64,000 nt of DNA from Gemmatimonadota bacterium (GTDB taxonomy: Bacteria > Gemmatimonadota > Gemmatimonadetes > Gemmatimonadales > GWC2-71-9), in assembly GCA_027294455.1 (NCBI GenBank), contig JAPULZ010000196.1, positions 62,001-126,000 of the forward strand. Reading direction: 5' to 3'. Made by a program: the position numbers and the translations under genes. Shown here piece by piece: positions 27,285 through 37,788 of this stretch (the stretch's first letter is position 1; every line of letters starts with the position of its first letter). Under the pieces are notes generated by a model. It searched no databases. It was not told where the DNA came from and worked only from the letters and a program-made list of their open reading frames with translations.

Positions 27285-27506
27285 GGGAGTAATATGAACG
27301 TAACGCCGTAGCATCCTGAAGGGTCCCCCGAGGCATGGGGCCAAAGTCCAATGGCGCCGCCGACCGACGCCGGTTGATTGGTCCATTGGGCGCGCTCACT
27401 CGGGCGTCCCCACGCTGCTCGGCCCTCATCGCGGCCGATATTGACGCCCGTCCCGGCGCGGGTGAGGGACCTAGTGTCGCCCGACCATGCAGGTATATTC
27501 GCGACC

Positions 27507-28646
27507 ATGCGTACGACTTCGTCATTTGAGATTTTTCCCACGGACTCGTCTGAACGGGACTTGGCCAAGGCGCGCTGGCACCGCCAGGAAGGGCGGGCCG
27601 GCGAGGCGGAAGCCGCCTATCGGACGGTCATGGAGCGACGGCCCAGTTTGCACACTAGCTGGACCGAGTGCTTCGACCTGTTGCGCCAAGCGGGCCGGTC
27701 AGAGGATGCCCTGGCGCTCGCCGTCGACGCGGAGCGCCGGTTCTCGGCCGAGGCGTTCCCCATCGCATTGAAGGGGGCGGCGCTCATCGAGCAGCGGCGG
27801 TTTCAGGAAGCCCTGGCCGCGTTGGAAACGGCGGTGCAGCGCGATCCCTATCTCGCCCTGACCTGGCACGAGCTCGGGAACGCGGCGTTTCGGCTCGGAG
27901 ACGGCTCCCGGGCGCTGCTCGCGTTGGATCGGGCGTTTGCGTTGGAGCCTCACACGGAAACCCTGACACTGCGGGGTCGGATCCTGCGGGAGACCGGCGA
28001 GCTCTATGCCGCCACAGTCGCGTTCGAGGCGGCCATGCATTCGGCAACGCACGAGGAGCAGCGGACCGAGATCGAGCGAGAGATCCACATGACCCAGCGC
28101 CTGGGGGATTTTGCGCCGAGGCGACTGAAAGAGCTGACCCCCGCCGAGCGCTGGTTTGCGGAACACGGGGTCGTCGTGCTGGCCGCCACCGGCGAGGCCT
28201 CGGCCCCGCCCACGCCGGAACATCTCGTCGGGGCGTTCGCCGACCTGGCTCAGGACCGCGACTGGAATTTCGGCCAGCTGCTGACGTACGGCCCGTCCCC
28301 CCTGTGGCAAATCCTGTCGGAACGGCTGGGCGTTTCCTGCGAGCCGCTGCACGAGGCCGACCTGCAACGGGTGCCCCTCCTGGCGGCGGAACGCCCTCCT
28401 CGCGATGACCGCCGCTGGGAATCGGCAATCGAGGATATTCGAGCCGCTGGCAAGGGCGCGGTGTTCGTCGTGTGGCACCCCATGGGAGAAACACCCCTGG
28501 TCGACGTCGTCGGCGGCCTCGAGGAAGACGGCCGGCCCCTGACGCTGGGAGTCAGTCCCGCCAACGCCATCGTCATGGCACAGCATCCCGGCGCGGACGT
28601 GAATTCCCGTGACCTAGCCCACCGAAGTCCCCCAGCGCCCGACTAG
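27507..28646 (+). CDS. Tetratricopeptide-repeat protein
   Basis: A 379-residue protein. The first ~210 residues contain about five TPR-like helix pairs (for example EALAALETAVQRDPYLALTWHELGNAAFRLGDG). The C-terminal ~150 residues (from LKELTPAERWFAEHG) are a separate unnamed domain, ending in GAVFVVWHPMGETPLVDVVGGLEEDGRPLTLG. No signal peptide. ATG 27507 follows a TATATT hexamer by 7 bases and lacks a ribosome site, so leaderless expression is possible. Function unknown; TPRs usually mediate protein contacts. Confidence 0.75.
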   Translation: MRTTSSFEIFPTDSSERDLAKARWHRQEGRAGEAEAAYRTVMERRPSLHTSWTECFDLLRQAGRSEDALALAVDAERRFSAEAFPIALKGAALIEQRRFQEALAALETAVQRDPYLALTWHELGNAAFRLGDGSRALLALDRAFALEPHTETLTLRGRILRETGELYAATVAFEAAMHSATHEEQRTEIEREIHMTQRLGDFAPRRLKELTPAERWFAEHGVVVLAATGEASAPPTPEHLVGAFADLAQDRDWNFGQLLTYGPSPLWQILSERLGVSCEPLHEADLQRVPLLAAERPPRDDRRWESAIEDIRAAGKGAVFVVWHPMGETPLVDVVGGLEEDGRPLTLGVSPANAIVMAQHPGADVNSRDLAHRSPPAPD

Positions 28647-28658
28647 ACTGTACCCACA

Positions 28659-28673
28659 GTTGCCGTCGGCAAC
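28659..28673. promoter_or_regulatory. Perfect palindrome upstream of the glutamate dehydrogenase gene
   Basis: GTTGCCG-T-CGGCAAC lies in the 54-base gap between the TPR gene and gdh, 27 bases before the ATG. It could be an operator or an RNA hairpin. No T tract follows, so a normal terminator is unlikely. Confidence 0.4.
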
Positions 28674-28700
28674 GACCATTACCACAGCAAGAGGACATCG

Positions 28701-29969
28701 ATGTCGTCACCGGTCATCGAACGCGAACGCCTGAGCACCCAGCTGATCGTCGAGAACCAATTTGACGTTGCCGCGAAGCTGATCGGGCTGGAAGACTCGA
28801 TGCAGCTCCTCCTGAAGACCCCCTTCCGGACAGTGTCCGTAGAGGTGCCGATCAGGATGGACGACGGCCGCCTCGAGGTTTTTCGCGGGTATCGCGTGCA
28901 GCACAACGGGGCACGCGGCCCCTGCAAAGGCGGGGTACGCTACCACCCCGAGGCGGATGAAGAGGAGATCCTGGGGCTGGCAACCACCATGACCTGGAAA
29001 ACCGCCCTGCTCAACATTCCGTTCGGGGGGGCGAAGGGTGGTGTGCAGGTCATGGCCCGGGCGCTCTCCTCCCGCGAGCTGGAAGCGATCACGCGGCAGT
29101 ACACCAGGCGGATTGCCTTGTTGCTCGGCCCATACCGGGACATCCCGGCACCGGACATGAACACGAACCAGCAGGTCATGGCCTGGATGCTCGACGAGTA
29201 CTCGGCGAAATACGGCTACACGCCGGCAGCCGTGACCGGAAAACCCGTCGCCCTGGGGGGATCGCTAGGACGAGAGGAGGCGACCGGTCGGGGCGTCATG
29301 CACATCATGCAGGACTACAGCCGGGACTATGGGGTCCCCATCAAAGATTCCCGGGTGGTCATTCAAGGGTTCGGCAACGTCGGGGCCCACCTCGGCCTCT
29401 TCCTCCATGAGCTGGGAGCCAAGGTCGTTGCGGTGGCCGACGTCTATGGCGGCCTGCACGATGACAACGGGCTCGACATCCCCGCCCTGTTCGAGCACGC
29501 CTACCACCAGCGCCATCCTGTCGGCGAGTTCGGGCGGGGCGACATCCTGCAGAACGACGATATCTGGAAGATTTCGTGTGACTGGCTCGTTCCGGCGGCG
29601 TTGGGGAGCGTGATCACGAAGGAGAAGAACGCGAATACCATCGACTGCAAGGTGATCGTCGAAGCGGCCAACAGCCCCACCACGCCCATTGCCGACAAGA
29701 TCCTCGACGCCCGGGGCATCCAGGTGCTGCCGGACTTCCTCGTCAACGCCGGCGGCGTGGTCGTCAGCTACTTCGAGTGGACCCAGAACCTGCAACAGGA
29801 GCCCTGGACCCTCGAACAGGTAAACACCGAGCTCCGTGCCAAGATGACGGAAGGCTACGACATCGTGCACAAGCTCGCGGAGGACAAAGGCGTGCCGTGG
29901 CGCACGGCGGCGCTCGCGATTGCGCTGCAGCGTGTGGCGGACGCCGAAGCATTGCGGGGCGGGTGGTGA
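28701..29969 (+). CDS. gdhA: Glutamate dehydrogenase (Glu/Leu/Phe/Val dehydrogenase family)
   Basis: A 422-residue enzyme interconverting glutamate and 2-oxoglutarate plus ammonia. Substrate-site motifs GARGPCKGGVRYHP (Lys76), TWKTAL (Lys100) and the catalytic-lysine block PFGGAKGG (Lys112) are intact. PAPDMNT and the Rossmann motif IQGFGNVGAHL follow. Length and sequence resemble the hexameric ~45 kDa group. The NAD or NADP preference is not decided here. An AGAGGAC ribosome site precedes ATG 28701. The gene stands alone between the TPR gene and a convergent operon. Confidence 0.95.
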   Translation: MSSPVIERERLSTQLIVENQFDVAAKLIGLEDSMQLLLKTPFRTVSVEVPIRMDDGRLEVFRGYRVQHNGARGPCKGGVRYHPEADEEEILGLATTMTWKTALLNIPFGGAKGGVQVMARALSSRELEAITRQYTRRIALLLGPYRDIPAPDMNTNQQVMAWMLDEYSAKYGYTPAAVTGKPVALGGSLGREEATGRGVMHIMQDYSRDYGVPIKDSRVVIQGFGNVGAHLGLFLHELGAKVVAVADVYGGLHDDNGLDIPALFEHAYHQRHPVGEFGRGDILQNDDIWKISCDWLVPAALGSVITKEKNANTIDCKVIVEAANSPTTPIADKILDARGIQVLPDFLVNAGGVVVSYFEWTQNLQQEPWTLEQVNTELRAKMTEGYDIVHKLAEDKGVPWRTAALAIALQRVADAEALRGGW

Positions 29970-30028
29970 GGGACTGCACTCCTAGATTTTGGATTGGTGA
30001 TTGCAGATAGCAGATTGGTTCAACACTC

Positions 30029-30925
30029 CTAGAACGCGATCCGCAGGCCCAACCTATATGACGCCTCCTCATCGAGGTCGTTGGGCTCGTACGCGAAATC
30101 GAAGTTGATCTTGGTCAGCTCGAATGTGGCGCCGTAGGTGACGGCCGGTTCGTCCGAGCCCTCGGGGCGGGATCGATGGGCGACACGCCCCACGACCCCG
30201 ACGCCTCCCAACACCACACCAGCCTCACCCCCGAAGATCGCACGGTGACCGCTGCCCTCCGGCCATTGCAGCTCGATGGTCGACATCAAGCGAAAAGTGC
30301 CCTGCGGATCGACATAATTCATGGTGAAGCCGCTCCGGGTGAGGCGGGGCATCTCCACCGTCGACTCGCTGTTCCAGTTCCCGCCGATGTTTTGCATGGA
30401 GAACGCCAGGGCCATGATATCGAATACGGCGATGGCCAACCCTACGTCGCCGCTCACCCCGCGCTGGCGAACGCCCGCCACCTTCTCGGTCACGTGCTTG
30501 CCCGACACTCCAAGCGCGATGAGCCCGAAGCGGTAGACGAGCGAGCCGACCGTCAACAACTCGCTCGCGTCAGCCGGCATACCGGTCGCCGGATCGTCTC
30601 CCGCGCCGAAAAACCGCACGCCGAAGCCCAGATCGAATTGCCGCAACCGCAATGCCCCGGCTGCCGTCGTGAGGTATCCGCCCGAGGGTTTCGGCTGGTA
30701 GGCGCCCTCGACGGCGATATGGCGAATGATGGCCAGCCCCGCCGGATTGATGAATACCGACCCGGCATTGCCGAGCAACGCGACGCCGGCACCGTGCATG
30801 CCCATCGACCGGACGGATGCCGTCGATTCGAGGACGACCAGTCGCCCTCCGCCCGTGGCTTGCGCCAGCGCGGGAGCGCCGCCGATCGCCACGAGGACCG
30901 CTGCCGACACGGCGGAGCGGACCAT
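30029..30925 (-). CDS. PorV/UPF0164-like outer-membrane beta-barrel protein
   Basis: A 298-residue protein with a signal peptide (AAVLVAIGGAPALAQ) and the family opening MGMHGAGVALLGNAGSVFINPAGLA, where the NPAGL motif is diagnostic of PorV/PorQ-type barrels. The remainder alternates short hydrophobic strands and ends with a C-terminal aromatic (LGLRIAF), as barrel proteins do. In Bacteroidota PorV works with type IX secretion; relatives elsewhere are of unknown role. Its ATG shares one base with the stop of the HExxH protease gene (TAATG), so the two are coupled. Confidence 0.83.
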   Translation of the reverse strand: MVRSAVSAAVLVAIGGAPALAQATGGGRLVVLESTASVRSMGMHGAGVALLGNAGSVFINPAGLAIIRHIAVEGAYQPKPSGGYLTTAAGALRLRQFDLGFGVRFFGAGDDPATGMPADASELLTVGSLVYRFGLIALGVSGKHVTEKVAGVRQRGVSGDVGLAIAVFDIMALAFSMQNIGGNWNSESTVEMPRLTRSGFTMNYVDPQGTFRLMSTIELQWPEGSGHRAIFGGEAGVVLGGVGVVGRVAHRSRPEGSDEPAVTYGATFELTKINFDFAYEPNDLDEEASYRLGLRIAF

Positions 30926-33114
30926 TACCGGATCCGGATCACGTTGAGGCGGGGTGCGGCGTCGGACAACGTTGCACCGCTGGGCTGGGTGAACGACACC
31001 ACGAACCCGGGATCATTGGCAAGTTGCACCACCCGGAAGTAGTCTCCGGATCCGGCGCGGATCACGCGCTCTCGGTCGAACAGCGGCGCCGTGAACACTT
31101 CGGGGACCAGGGGAAACGGCCTGGGAAACCGCCCCGGCGACTGCATGTTGAAACCCCCAAACGTCGTGCGGAACCGCCACGTGTCGTACTTGAGCCGCGC
31201 CGGAGTGTCGGCATCGGCGAGAACGGAATCCGGGAGATCGGACACCCAGTTGGCGAGCCACCACTGCGAGAGCAGCCGCGGGAGGTCTTCACCGATCGCC
31301 GTCGCCACGTTCGGTCCCCCGGCCAGACTGGTCTCCGACATTCGCCGGACGATGTCGTCGCCAAACTGGTCGACCGCCCACCGGAGAAAGAGCCACCCCG
31401 CCCCACGCTCTTCCAAGGTCCCCGTTCCTGCGGAAAACAGCGTGAACACGTCGCCCGGCTCGAGCAGGTAGTCGTAGGCGTTGATCAGATTGCCCACGGC
31501 GAAGGTGCTGAATCGCGCGGTGTCGGTGAGGGCCAGGAAGTGGAACGCCCCGATCTCCTCCGAGAGATGGGACAGCGCCTCGTTGAGCCACACCTCTTCG
31601 GGAAAACCGTTTCGCAGCATCACGTGCTGATGAAAGCTGATCATGTGCTGGAACTCATGAATGAACGTGACCGGCACCCGCGTGCGGACCTGGTCGACGG
31701 AAAAATCACACGTGAACTCCCCCTGCGGATCCGGCACGATGGCGTAGAACACCTCCGCCTGGTTGGAACGTGAGTCGCCGATGCTTCCCGGATTGATGTC
31801 GAGCGCGAAGAAGAAGCCGGCAATGAACGAGGTCTCGCACGAACTCGTCGGGGTCAGGCTGTTCACCACGGGTGTGAGGAGGATGGCCACGCGCCCGTCC
31901 TTGTCCACGTCCGACTCCGCACCGAATGCCCGCGTTGCCACGTCGTACAGCTCCTGGTCGAACAGTTGTCCAATCTCGGCGAAATCCGCATCCGGGATCC
32001 CGGCGGCGGGCGCATCCACGTCCTGATAGATGATGGCGTGGTCGCCGACGTACTTGGCATCCGCCAGCACCGTCGCAAAGTCCTGCACGGCCCGGCAGTT
32101 CAGATCGGCGCACACCTGGAACGTGCGCTGATCGCCCACGCTCACCGCTGCCGCGGCCGCCGCCGGCCCCACCACCTCTACGCGCGGCAGCCCCGCGATT
32201 TCGCGTTCGACCTCACGCAGCCGCCGATCGAACTGCAACGCATAGGGAACCCGCCCGCGATCGGGGCTCGGGCGGCGGTGTCCCGGGGGCGACGCCGCCG
32301 AGCCGCGCAGGCGATAGGGCGCTGAATCGCCGGGCACTTCCGTCGTGGATTGGGGGGCGATGAGGTATTCCGCACCGCTTGGGCCCGCGGCGGCGAAGGT
32401 CGCGCACCCGGCGAGGGCTTCCGGCGACAGCGACAGATATTCGCCCACCGCCAGCGCAACCGTGCCCGCCGATGCCGTGTACTGCCCCGTCACGGGATCC
32501 GACACCGCGCTGCCGGCCAACGCATGGAACTCCACCACGCCCGGCACGAGACACGGCGGCACGCTGAGTGTGGCCTCCAAACCCGAGCCCGCGACGGCGA
32601 TGGGCGCCACTGTCACGCCCGCCACCTCGAACGACGTGGCGATGTCCAGATTCTCGCCGCTCAGGACGACGTTGTCGCCAGCCTGGAACATGGCGGGGGT
32701 GACCTGGGTGAGGATCGGACTGCGTGTGGACTCGACGGTGAACACCACCGCGCGCTCCGGCGCCGCCACCAGCGTCGCCCGCACCGTCGAACTCCCCAAT
32801 CCCGGCCCGGTCCTCAGTTGCACCTGGGCGAACCCGGTCCCATCCGTGACGGTCTCCTCATCGCTCAGGCTCCCGCCGGGCGCGGGCTCGGTCAGAATCG
32901 ACCACCGGACCACGGCGCGCGCAGCGGGGGAGCCATCCACCGTGCGGACAATGACCCTGAGGGGCATCCGGCTGCCGGCCGGCTTCGACTGCTGGTCGGT
33001 GGCGGCGTCCTTCTCGATGGACGCGGGCGCGGTCAGATCGTCGGAGAGGCACCCCGTTAGACCCAACACCAGCAGCAGGGCCGAGGCACGCCCCGCCCGT
33101 CGTCGCGATCTCAC
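30925..33114 (-). CDS. Lipoprotein metalloprotease, M30-like HExxH, with Ig-like domains
   Basis: A 729-residue protein with a signal peptide and the lipobox LTGC (Cys22). Residues ~35-120 resemble a bacterial Ig-like domain (VRWSILTEPAPGGSLSDEETVTDGTGFAQV), and ~130-200 an IPT/TIG domain (VTPAMFQAGDNVVLSGENL). The protease domain follows: zinc motif HEFQH at 486-490 with the third ligand likely Glu512 in WLNEALSHLSEE, a pattern like hyicolysin-type M30 peptidases. GTG 33114 is chosen for the signal peptide and an upstream GGAG. It is translationally coupled to the PorV-like barrel. Substrate unknown; surface display is plausible. Confidence 0.82.
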   Translation of the reverse strand: MRSRRRAGRASALLLVLGLTGCLSDDLTAPASIEKDAATDQQSKPAGSRMPLRVIVRTVDGSPAARAVVRWSILTEPAPGGSLSDEETVTDGTGFAQVQLRTGPGLGSSTVRATLVAAPERAVVFTVESTRSPILTQVTPAMFQAGDNVVLSGENLDIATSFEVAGVTVAPIAVAGSGLEATLSVPPCLVPGVVEFHALAGSAVSDPVTGQYTASAGTVALAVGEYLSLSPEALAGCATFAAAGPSGAEYLIAPQSTTEVPGDSAPYRLRGSAASPPGHRRPSPDRGRVPYALQFDRRLREVEREIAGLPRVEVVGPAAAAAAVSVGDQRTFQVCADLNCRAVQDFATVLADAKYVGDHAIIYQDVDAPAAGIPDADFAEIGQLFDQELYDVATRAFGAESDVDKDGRVAILLTPVVNSLTPTSSCETSFIAGFFFALDINPGSIGDSRSNQAEVFYAIVPDPQGEFTCDFSVDQVRTRVPVTFIHEFQHMISFHQHVMLRNGFPEEVWLNEALSHLSEEIGAFHFLALTDTARFSTFAVGNLINAYDYLLEPGDVFTLFSAGTGTLEERGAGWLFLRWAVDQFGDDIVRRMSETSLAGGPNVATAIGEDLPRLLSQWWLANWVSDLPDSVLADADTPARLKYDTWRFRTTFGGFNMQSPGRFPRPFPLVPEVFTAPLFDRERVIRAGSGDYFRVVQLANDPGFVVSFTQPSGATLSDAAPRLNVIRIR

Positions 33115-33273
33115 GTTCGTAGACTCCAATCCCAGGCGCCCCCTTGCATCGCCGGAGGTCACAGGCACTCGCGGCCAAGTCCCGCGATCCGCCCTCGACA
33201 GCTCGAGCGGACGCGGCATCTGAGAAGCCCGTAACTCTCCATTTTGCAACAACATACGCCGTATTCACGTCTT

Positions 33274-33302
33274 TTGACAACGTCAGGGAGGCTGGATAGC
33301 TT
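33274..33302 (+). promoter_or_regulatory. Sigma-70-type promoter for dnaE
   Basis: A perfect TTGACA (33274-33279), a 17-base spacer and TAGCTT (33297-33302) lie about 30 bases upstream of the dnaE ATG. The same hexamer pair and spacing occur upstream of the tRNA cluster at 55938. Confidence 0.7.
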
Positions 33303-33332
33303 TCGGCGTTTCCCCCAATAGTCCCCAACCCC

Positions 33333-36300
33333 ATGCAGGGCATCGTGAGCTTCGTCCACCTCCATACCCACTCGGAGTATTCGCTCCTCGACGGCGCCAA
33401 CCGCATTCCGGAGCTCATCGCCCGAATCACGCGCCTGGGGATGGACAGCCTCGCCATCACCGACCACGGCAACCTACACGGTGCGTGGACCTTCTACGAG
33501 CAGGCCAAGGCCGCCAAGATCCGCCCGATTCTGGGATTCGAGGCCTATCTGGCATTCGGCTCCCGCCACGCCAGGGAGCGCGCCCCTGGGGCCCCCGCCA
33601 ACTACTCCCATCTCGTGCTGCTGGCCAGGAATCGGGTGGGGTACCACAATCTCATCAAACTGTCCTCGATCGGCTTCGTCGAGGGCTTTTATCGCCGGCC
33701 CCGCGTGGACAAGGACGTCCTCGCGAAGCACCGGGAAGGCATCCTCTGCCTGGCCGCCTGTCTCTCCGGAGAAGTTGCCCTCTGGCTGCGCCAGGGCAAC
33801 TACGAAGAAGCGAAGCGCTCCGCCCAGTGGTTCGCGGCAAACTACGGAACCGACGGCTTCTGGCTCGAGGTGCAAGACCACACGATCGCCGACGAAAAAA
33901 TCGTGGCCGATGGCATGTTCCAGCTCTCTCGCGAGCTCGGCCTGCCCGTCGTCGTCACGAACGACGCCCACTACCTGCGCCGGGAAGACGCGACCGCTCA
34001 CGACGTGTTGCTGGCCATCGGCACCGGCAAGGACCTCGACGACCCCAACCGCTTTCGGTTCAAGGGCGAGGAAAGCTACGTCAAATCCGAAGACGAGATG
34101 CGCGCGCTCTTCCCCGATCACCCCGAAGCCGTGGACGAGACGCAGCGCGTGGCGGATCTCTGCGAGCTCGACTTCGAGAAGCGGTACTACCTGCCGGAAT
34201 TTCCCCGCCCCGAGGGATACGCCACCGACAACGAACTGTTGGTCGAGCTTGCGACGCAGGGCGTGGAAGAAATCTACGGGACGCCCCTGCCGGACAACGT
34301 GCGCGAACGCCTGGATTTCGAGCTCGGCGTCATCACCAAGACGGGGTACGCCGGCTACCTGTTGATCGTGCAGGACTTCATTCAGGCCGCACGCGCGAAA
34401 GGCATCCCGGTCGGGCCGGGCCGCGGCTCGGCCGCGGGGTCGCTGGTCGCGTACGGGTTGCGGATCACCAACATCGATCCCCTCAAGTTCGGTTTGCTGT
34501 TCGAGCGGTTCTTGAACCCCGAGCGGATCTCGATGCCCGACATCGACGTGGACTTCTGCTTCGAGCGGCGGGGCGAGGTCATCGAGTACGTCCGCGAGCT
34601 TTACGGCCGGGGCAGCGTCGGGCAGATCATCACGTTCGGCACGCTCAAGGCGCGAGCCTCCATCCGCGACGTCGCCCGCGTATTGCGGCTGCCGGTGAGC
34701 GAGGCCGATCAGATCGCCAAGCTGATCCCCTCCGGCCCGGCCTATTCGCTCTCCGTCGCGGCGGCGGCGAAGAAGATCCCCGAACTCAGGGATCTCGCCC
34801 GGTCGAACGAAAACGTGTCCCGCCTGATCGATTTGAGTCAGCGCATCGAAGGGTTGTCGCGCCACTCATCGGTACACGCCGCGGGCGTGGTCATCGCACC
34901 CGGACCGCTCGACGACTATGTGCCGGTCTGCACGCCCCCGCAGCAGCGGGGCGGAGCGAACGCCGGGGACGCCATCATCACGCAGTACGACATGAACGCC
35001 CTCGAGAGCGCCGGCATGCTCAAGATGGATTTCCTCGGGCTCAAGACGCTCACCGTGATCGCCGACGCCTGCGCGATGATCGAGCAACGGCACGAGACGA
35101 CCATCGACCTCGACCGGCTGGACCTCGACGACCCAGCGGTGTACGAGATGTTGCGGTCGGGCAGGACAGCGGGTGTGTTCCAGTTCGAATCGCCGTTGGG
35201 GACGGACATGCTGCGCCAGCTCGCCGCCGACCGCTTCGACGACCTCGTGGCCACCAACGCCCTCGTGCGCCCGGGCCCGCTCGATTCCGGCATGCACCTC
35301 GTCTACATCAAGCGGAAGAAAGGGATCGAGCCCGTCACCTATCCCCACCCCGACTTGCAGGACATCCTCGAATCCACCTACGGCGTCATCGTCTACCAGG
35401 AACAGGTCATGCGCATTCCCAACGTGCTCGCCGGTTATTCACTGGGCGAAGCCGATGTCTTGCGCAAAGCCGTAGGAAAGAAGGACGCCCCGCTGATCAA
35501 GAAGGAGCTGGGCAGATTCATCGACCGGTGCATCGAACGGGGACACGACCGCAAGGTGATCGAAAAGATCGCTGCGCAGATCGAAACGTTTGGCCGCTAC
35601 GGATTCAACAAGTCCCACAGCGTCGCCTACAGTGTCATTGCGTTTCATACGGCCTGGCTCAAGGCACACTACCCCGCGGAGTTCATGGCCGCGCTGTTGT
35701 CCTCGGAAATCGGCAACACCGACAAGGTCGTGCACTATATCAATGAAGCGCGCGAGTTGAGCATCGAGGTGCTGCCGCCGTCGGTGAACGAGTCGGGCAG
35801 AAAGTTCACCGTTACGGGCGACCGGCAGATTCGCTTTGGTCTCGGCGCGGTGAAGAACGTGGGCCGCGGGGCCATCGCATCGATCATCGAAACCCGCGAG
35901 CAGGACGGCCCGTTGACCTCGCTGCACGACTGTTGCGACCGGGTGGATCTGCGCCTGTGCAACAAGCGCGTGTTCGAAGCCCTCATCTCGGCGGGCACGA
36001 TGGATCAGCTCGGCGCCCATCGGGCGCAACTGCTGGCAGGTCTGGAATCGGCGCTGGGCGAAGCGCAGCTGCGTCGCGCCGAACGGGACGCGGGCCAGGG
36101 GTCGCTGTTCGGCGATGCGGGGGCTTCCCGCCAGGGCGGTGAACGTCCTCTGCTACCGGATGTGCCAGTCTGGTCGGAGAGCGAACGTCTGGCAAGGGAG
36201 AAGGCCGTCCTCGGCTTTTTCATCTCGGGGCACCCGCTCAAGAAGTTCAAGGAAGAGGTGGCGTTGTTCAGCACGCGGACGACGGCCACGCTGGGCAACT

Positions 36301-36827
36301 GGAGCGACCATCAAGTCTCCATCGGCGTCGTGGTAACCGCTGTGAATCGCCGCATCAGCCGGAAGACCGGTGCCGAGTACGCCCGCCTGACGTTGGAGGA
36401 CTTCCACGGCACGGCCGAGTCGATCGTATTCCCCGATGCGTGGAGCAAGCTGTCCGGCGTGATCGTGACCGATGCCGTACTCGTGTTGACCGGCGGATAC
36501 AGCCCCCGCGACCGCGGCGAGGAGCGGGCACCGTTCATCGTCGAGACGGCCATGCCCCTGGACGGGTTGCGCCATTCGGGGGCGTTGGGCGTTGCGCTCC
36601 GGTGGAAAAGGGGCCAAGGTCCTGATCCCGACACGGCCAAGAGCATCGCGGCGATCTGTGCGTCCTATCCCGGGCCCGCGGCCGTCACCGTGGAATGGAG
36701 CGACGGCAACGGGACCACGGCCCGGTTGCGGTCGCGCCGATTGCACGTGGAACTCAACGAAGATTTTCTCCTCGCCTTGCGTGACCTGGTCGGGGCCGAC
36801 CACGTCACCCTGGTGAAAGTGAGGTAG
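33333..36827 (+). CDS. dnaE: DNA polymerase III subunit alpha
   Basis: A 1164-residue replicative polymerase. The N-terminal PHP domain has [13 protein letters not shown] and ITDHGNLHG with metal-binding residues retained. The polymerase core shows [14 protein letters not shown] and the catalytic aspartates in MPDIDVDF (Asp403, Asp405), with [16 protein letters not shown] further on. The C-terminal OB fold ([30 protein letters not shown]) and a terminal tau-binding-like segment complete it. Length matches DnaE1. It heads a dnaE-accA-ricT-metG run with gaps of four bases or overlaps. Confidence 0.97.
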   Translation: MQGIVSFVHLHTHSEYSLLDGANRIPELIARITRLGMDSLAITDHGNLHGAWTFYEQAKAAKIRPILGFEAYLAFGSRHARERAPGAPANYSHLVLLARNRVGYHNLIKLSSIGFVEGFYRRPRVDKDVLAKHREGILCLAACLSGEVALWLRQGNYEEAKRSAQWFAANYGTDGFWLEVQDHTIADEKIVADGMFQLSRELGLPVVVTNDAHYLRREDATAHDVLLAIGTGKDLDDPNRFRFKGEESYVKSEDEMRALFPDHPEAVDETQRVADLCELDFEKRYYLPEFPRPEGYATDNELLVELATQGVEEIYGTPLPDNVRERLDFELGVITKTGYAGYLLIVQDFIQAARAKGIPVGPGRGSAAGSLVAYGLRITNIDPLKFGLLFERFLNPERISMPDIDVDFCFERRGEVIEYVRELYGRGSVGQIITFGTLKARASIRDVARVLRLPVSEADQIAKLIPSGPAYSLSVAAAAKKIPELRDLARSNENVSRLIDLSQRIEGLSRHSSVHAAGVVIAPGPLDDYVPVCTPPQQRGGANAGDAIITQYDMNALESAGMLKMDFLGLKTLTVIADACAMIEQRHETTIDLDRLDLDDPAVYEMLRSGRTAGVFQFESPLGTDMLRQLAADRFDDLVATNALVRPGPLDSGMHLVYIKRKKGIEPVTYPHPDLQDILESTYGVIVYQEQVMRIPNVLAGYSLGEADVLRKAVGKKDAPLIKKELGRFIDRCIERGHDRKVIEKIAAQIETFGRYGFNKSHSVAYSVIAFHTAWLKAHYPAEFMAALLSSEIGNTDKVVHYINEARELSIEVLPPSVNESGRKFTVTGDRQIRFGLGAVKNVGRGAIASIIETREQDGPLTSLHDCCDRVDLRLCNKRVFEALISAGTMDQLGAHRAQLLAGLESALGEAQLRRAERDAGQGSLFGDAGASRQGGERPLLPDVPVWSESERLAREKAVLGFFISGHPLKKFKEEVALFSTRTTATLGNWSDHQVSIGVVVTAVNRRISRKTGAEYARLTLEDFHGTAESIVFPDAWSKLSGVIVTDAVLVLTGGYSPRDRGEERAPFIVETAMPLDGLRHSGALGVALRWKRGQGPDPDTAKSIAAICASYPGPAAVTVEWSDGNGTTARLRSRRLHVELNEDFLLALRDLVGADHVTLVKVR

Positions 36828-36831
36828 CGGC

Positions 36832-37788
36832 GTGGCATTCGTGCTGGATTTCGAAAAACCCCTGGTGGAGCTCGAGCGGCAGCTCGATCAGCTGCGCCGC
36901 CTCGCCGAGGAGCGGAAGCTCGACGTGAACGGCGAAATCGGCCCCCTCGAGACCAAGCTGGTGGACCTGCGACGCGAGATCTACGACAATCTGACGCCGA
37001 TGCAGCGGGTGCAGGTCGCGCGCCATCCCAGGCGTCCATACGCCTTGGACTACCTGGCGCACCTGTTCACCGACTTCTTCGAGCTCAAAGGCGATCGGTT
37101 GTGCCGCGACGACCCGGCCATCGTAGGCGGGTGGGCCCGGTTGGACGGCCGGCCGGTGATGGTCATCGGGCACCAAAAGGGGCGCGACACCAAAGACAAC
37201 CTCAAGCGGAACTTCGGCATGCCGCACCCCGAGGGATACCGGAAGGCGCTGCGGCTGATGCGGATGGCGGCACGGTTCGGGGCGCCGATCATTACGCTCA
37301 TCGATACGCCGGGAGCCTACCCGGGGCTGGGCGCCGAGGAGCGGGGGCAGGCGGAGGCGATCGCCCGCAATCTCGAGGTGATGGCGGGATTGGAGACACC
37401 GATCGTGGCCGTCGTGATCGGGGAGGGCGGCTCGGGCGGCGCGCTGGCGTTGGCCTTGGCCGACCGGGTGATCATGCTGGAGAACGCGATCTACACGGTC
37501 ATCTCTCCTGAAGGATGCGCCGCCATCCTGTGGAACGACGCGTCCCAGAAGGAACGCGCCGCCGCAGCGCTCAAGCTGACCGCCAGTGACCTGTTGACCT
37601 TGGGACTGATCGACGAGATCGTTCCAGAACCCGCCGGCGGTGCCCACACTGATCCGGAGGCAGCCATGAAGGCCCTGGGGGACGTGGTGCGGAGAACCGT
37701 CAAGGAGCTCGCGAAGATCGATACCAAGAAACTGGTGGGACCGCGGGCCAAGAAATACATGGACATGGGGAGTTTCACTGAGCGTTGA
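36832..37788 (+). CDS. accA: Acetyl-CoA carboxylase carboxyltransferase subunit alpha
   Basis: A 318-residue subunit that, with AccD, transfers the carboxyl group from biotin to acetyl-CoA for fatty-acid synthesis. [44 protein letters not shown] and the oxyanion-hole region [12 protein letters not shown] are typical, as is [12 protein letters not shown]. The start is GTG four bases after dnaE. accD is not in the window. The last 11 bases overlap the proposed CTG start of ricT. Confidence 0.97.
   Translation: MAFVLDFEKPLVELERQLDQLRRLAEERKLDVNGEIGPLETKLVDLRREIYDNLTPMQRVQVARHPRRPYALDYLAHLFTDFFELKGDRLCRDDPAIVGGWARLDGRPVMVIGHQKGRDTKDNLKRNFGMPHPEGYRKALRLMRMAARFGAPIITLIDTPGAYPGLGAEERGQAEAIARNLEVMAGLETPIVAVVIGEGGSGGALALALADRVIMLENAIYTVISPEGCAAILWNDASQKERAAAALKLTASDLLTLGLIDEIVPEPAGGAHTDPEAAMKALGDVVRRTVKELAKIDTKKLVGPRAKKYMDMGSFTER

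Noticed and set aside
27335-27529. Small plus-strand frame of 64 codons before the TPR gene.
   Set aside because: No ribosome site, no conserved pattern, and it overlaps the better TPR start.
33474-34865. 463-codon minus-strand frame inside dnaE.
   Set aside because: Residue make-up (Asp/Val/Gly/Arg runs) is that of a complement frame; dnaE is certain on the plus strand.
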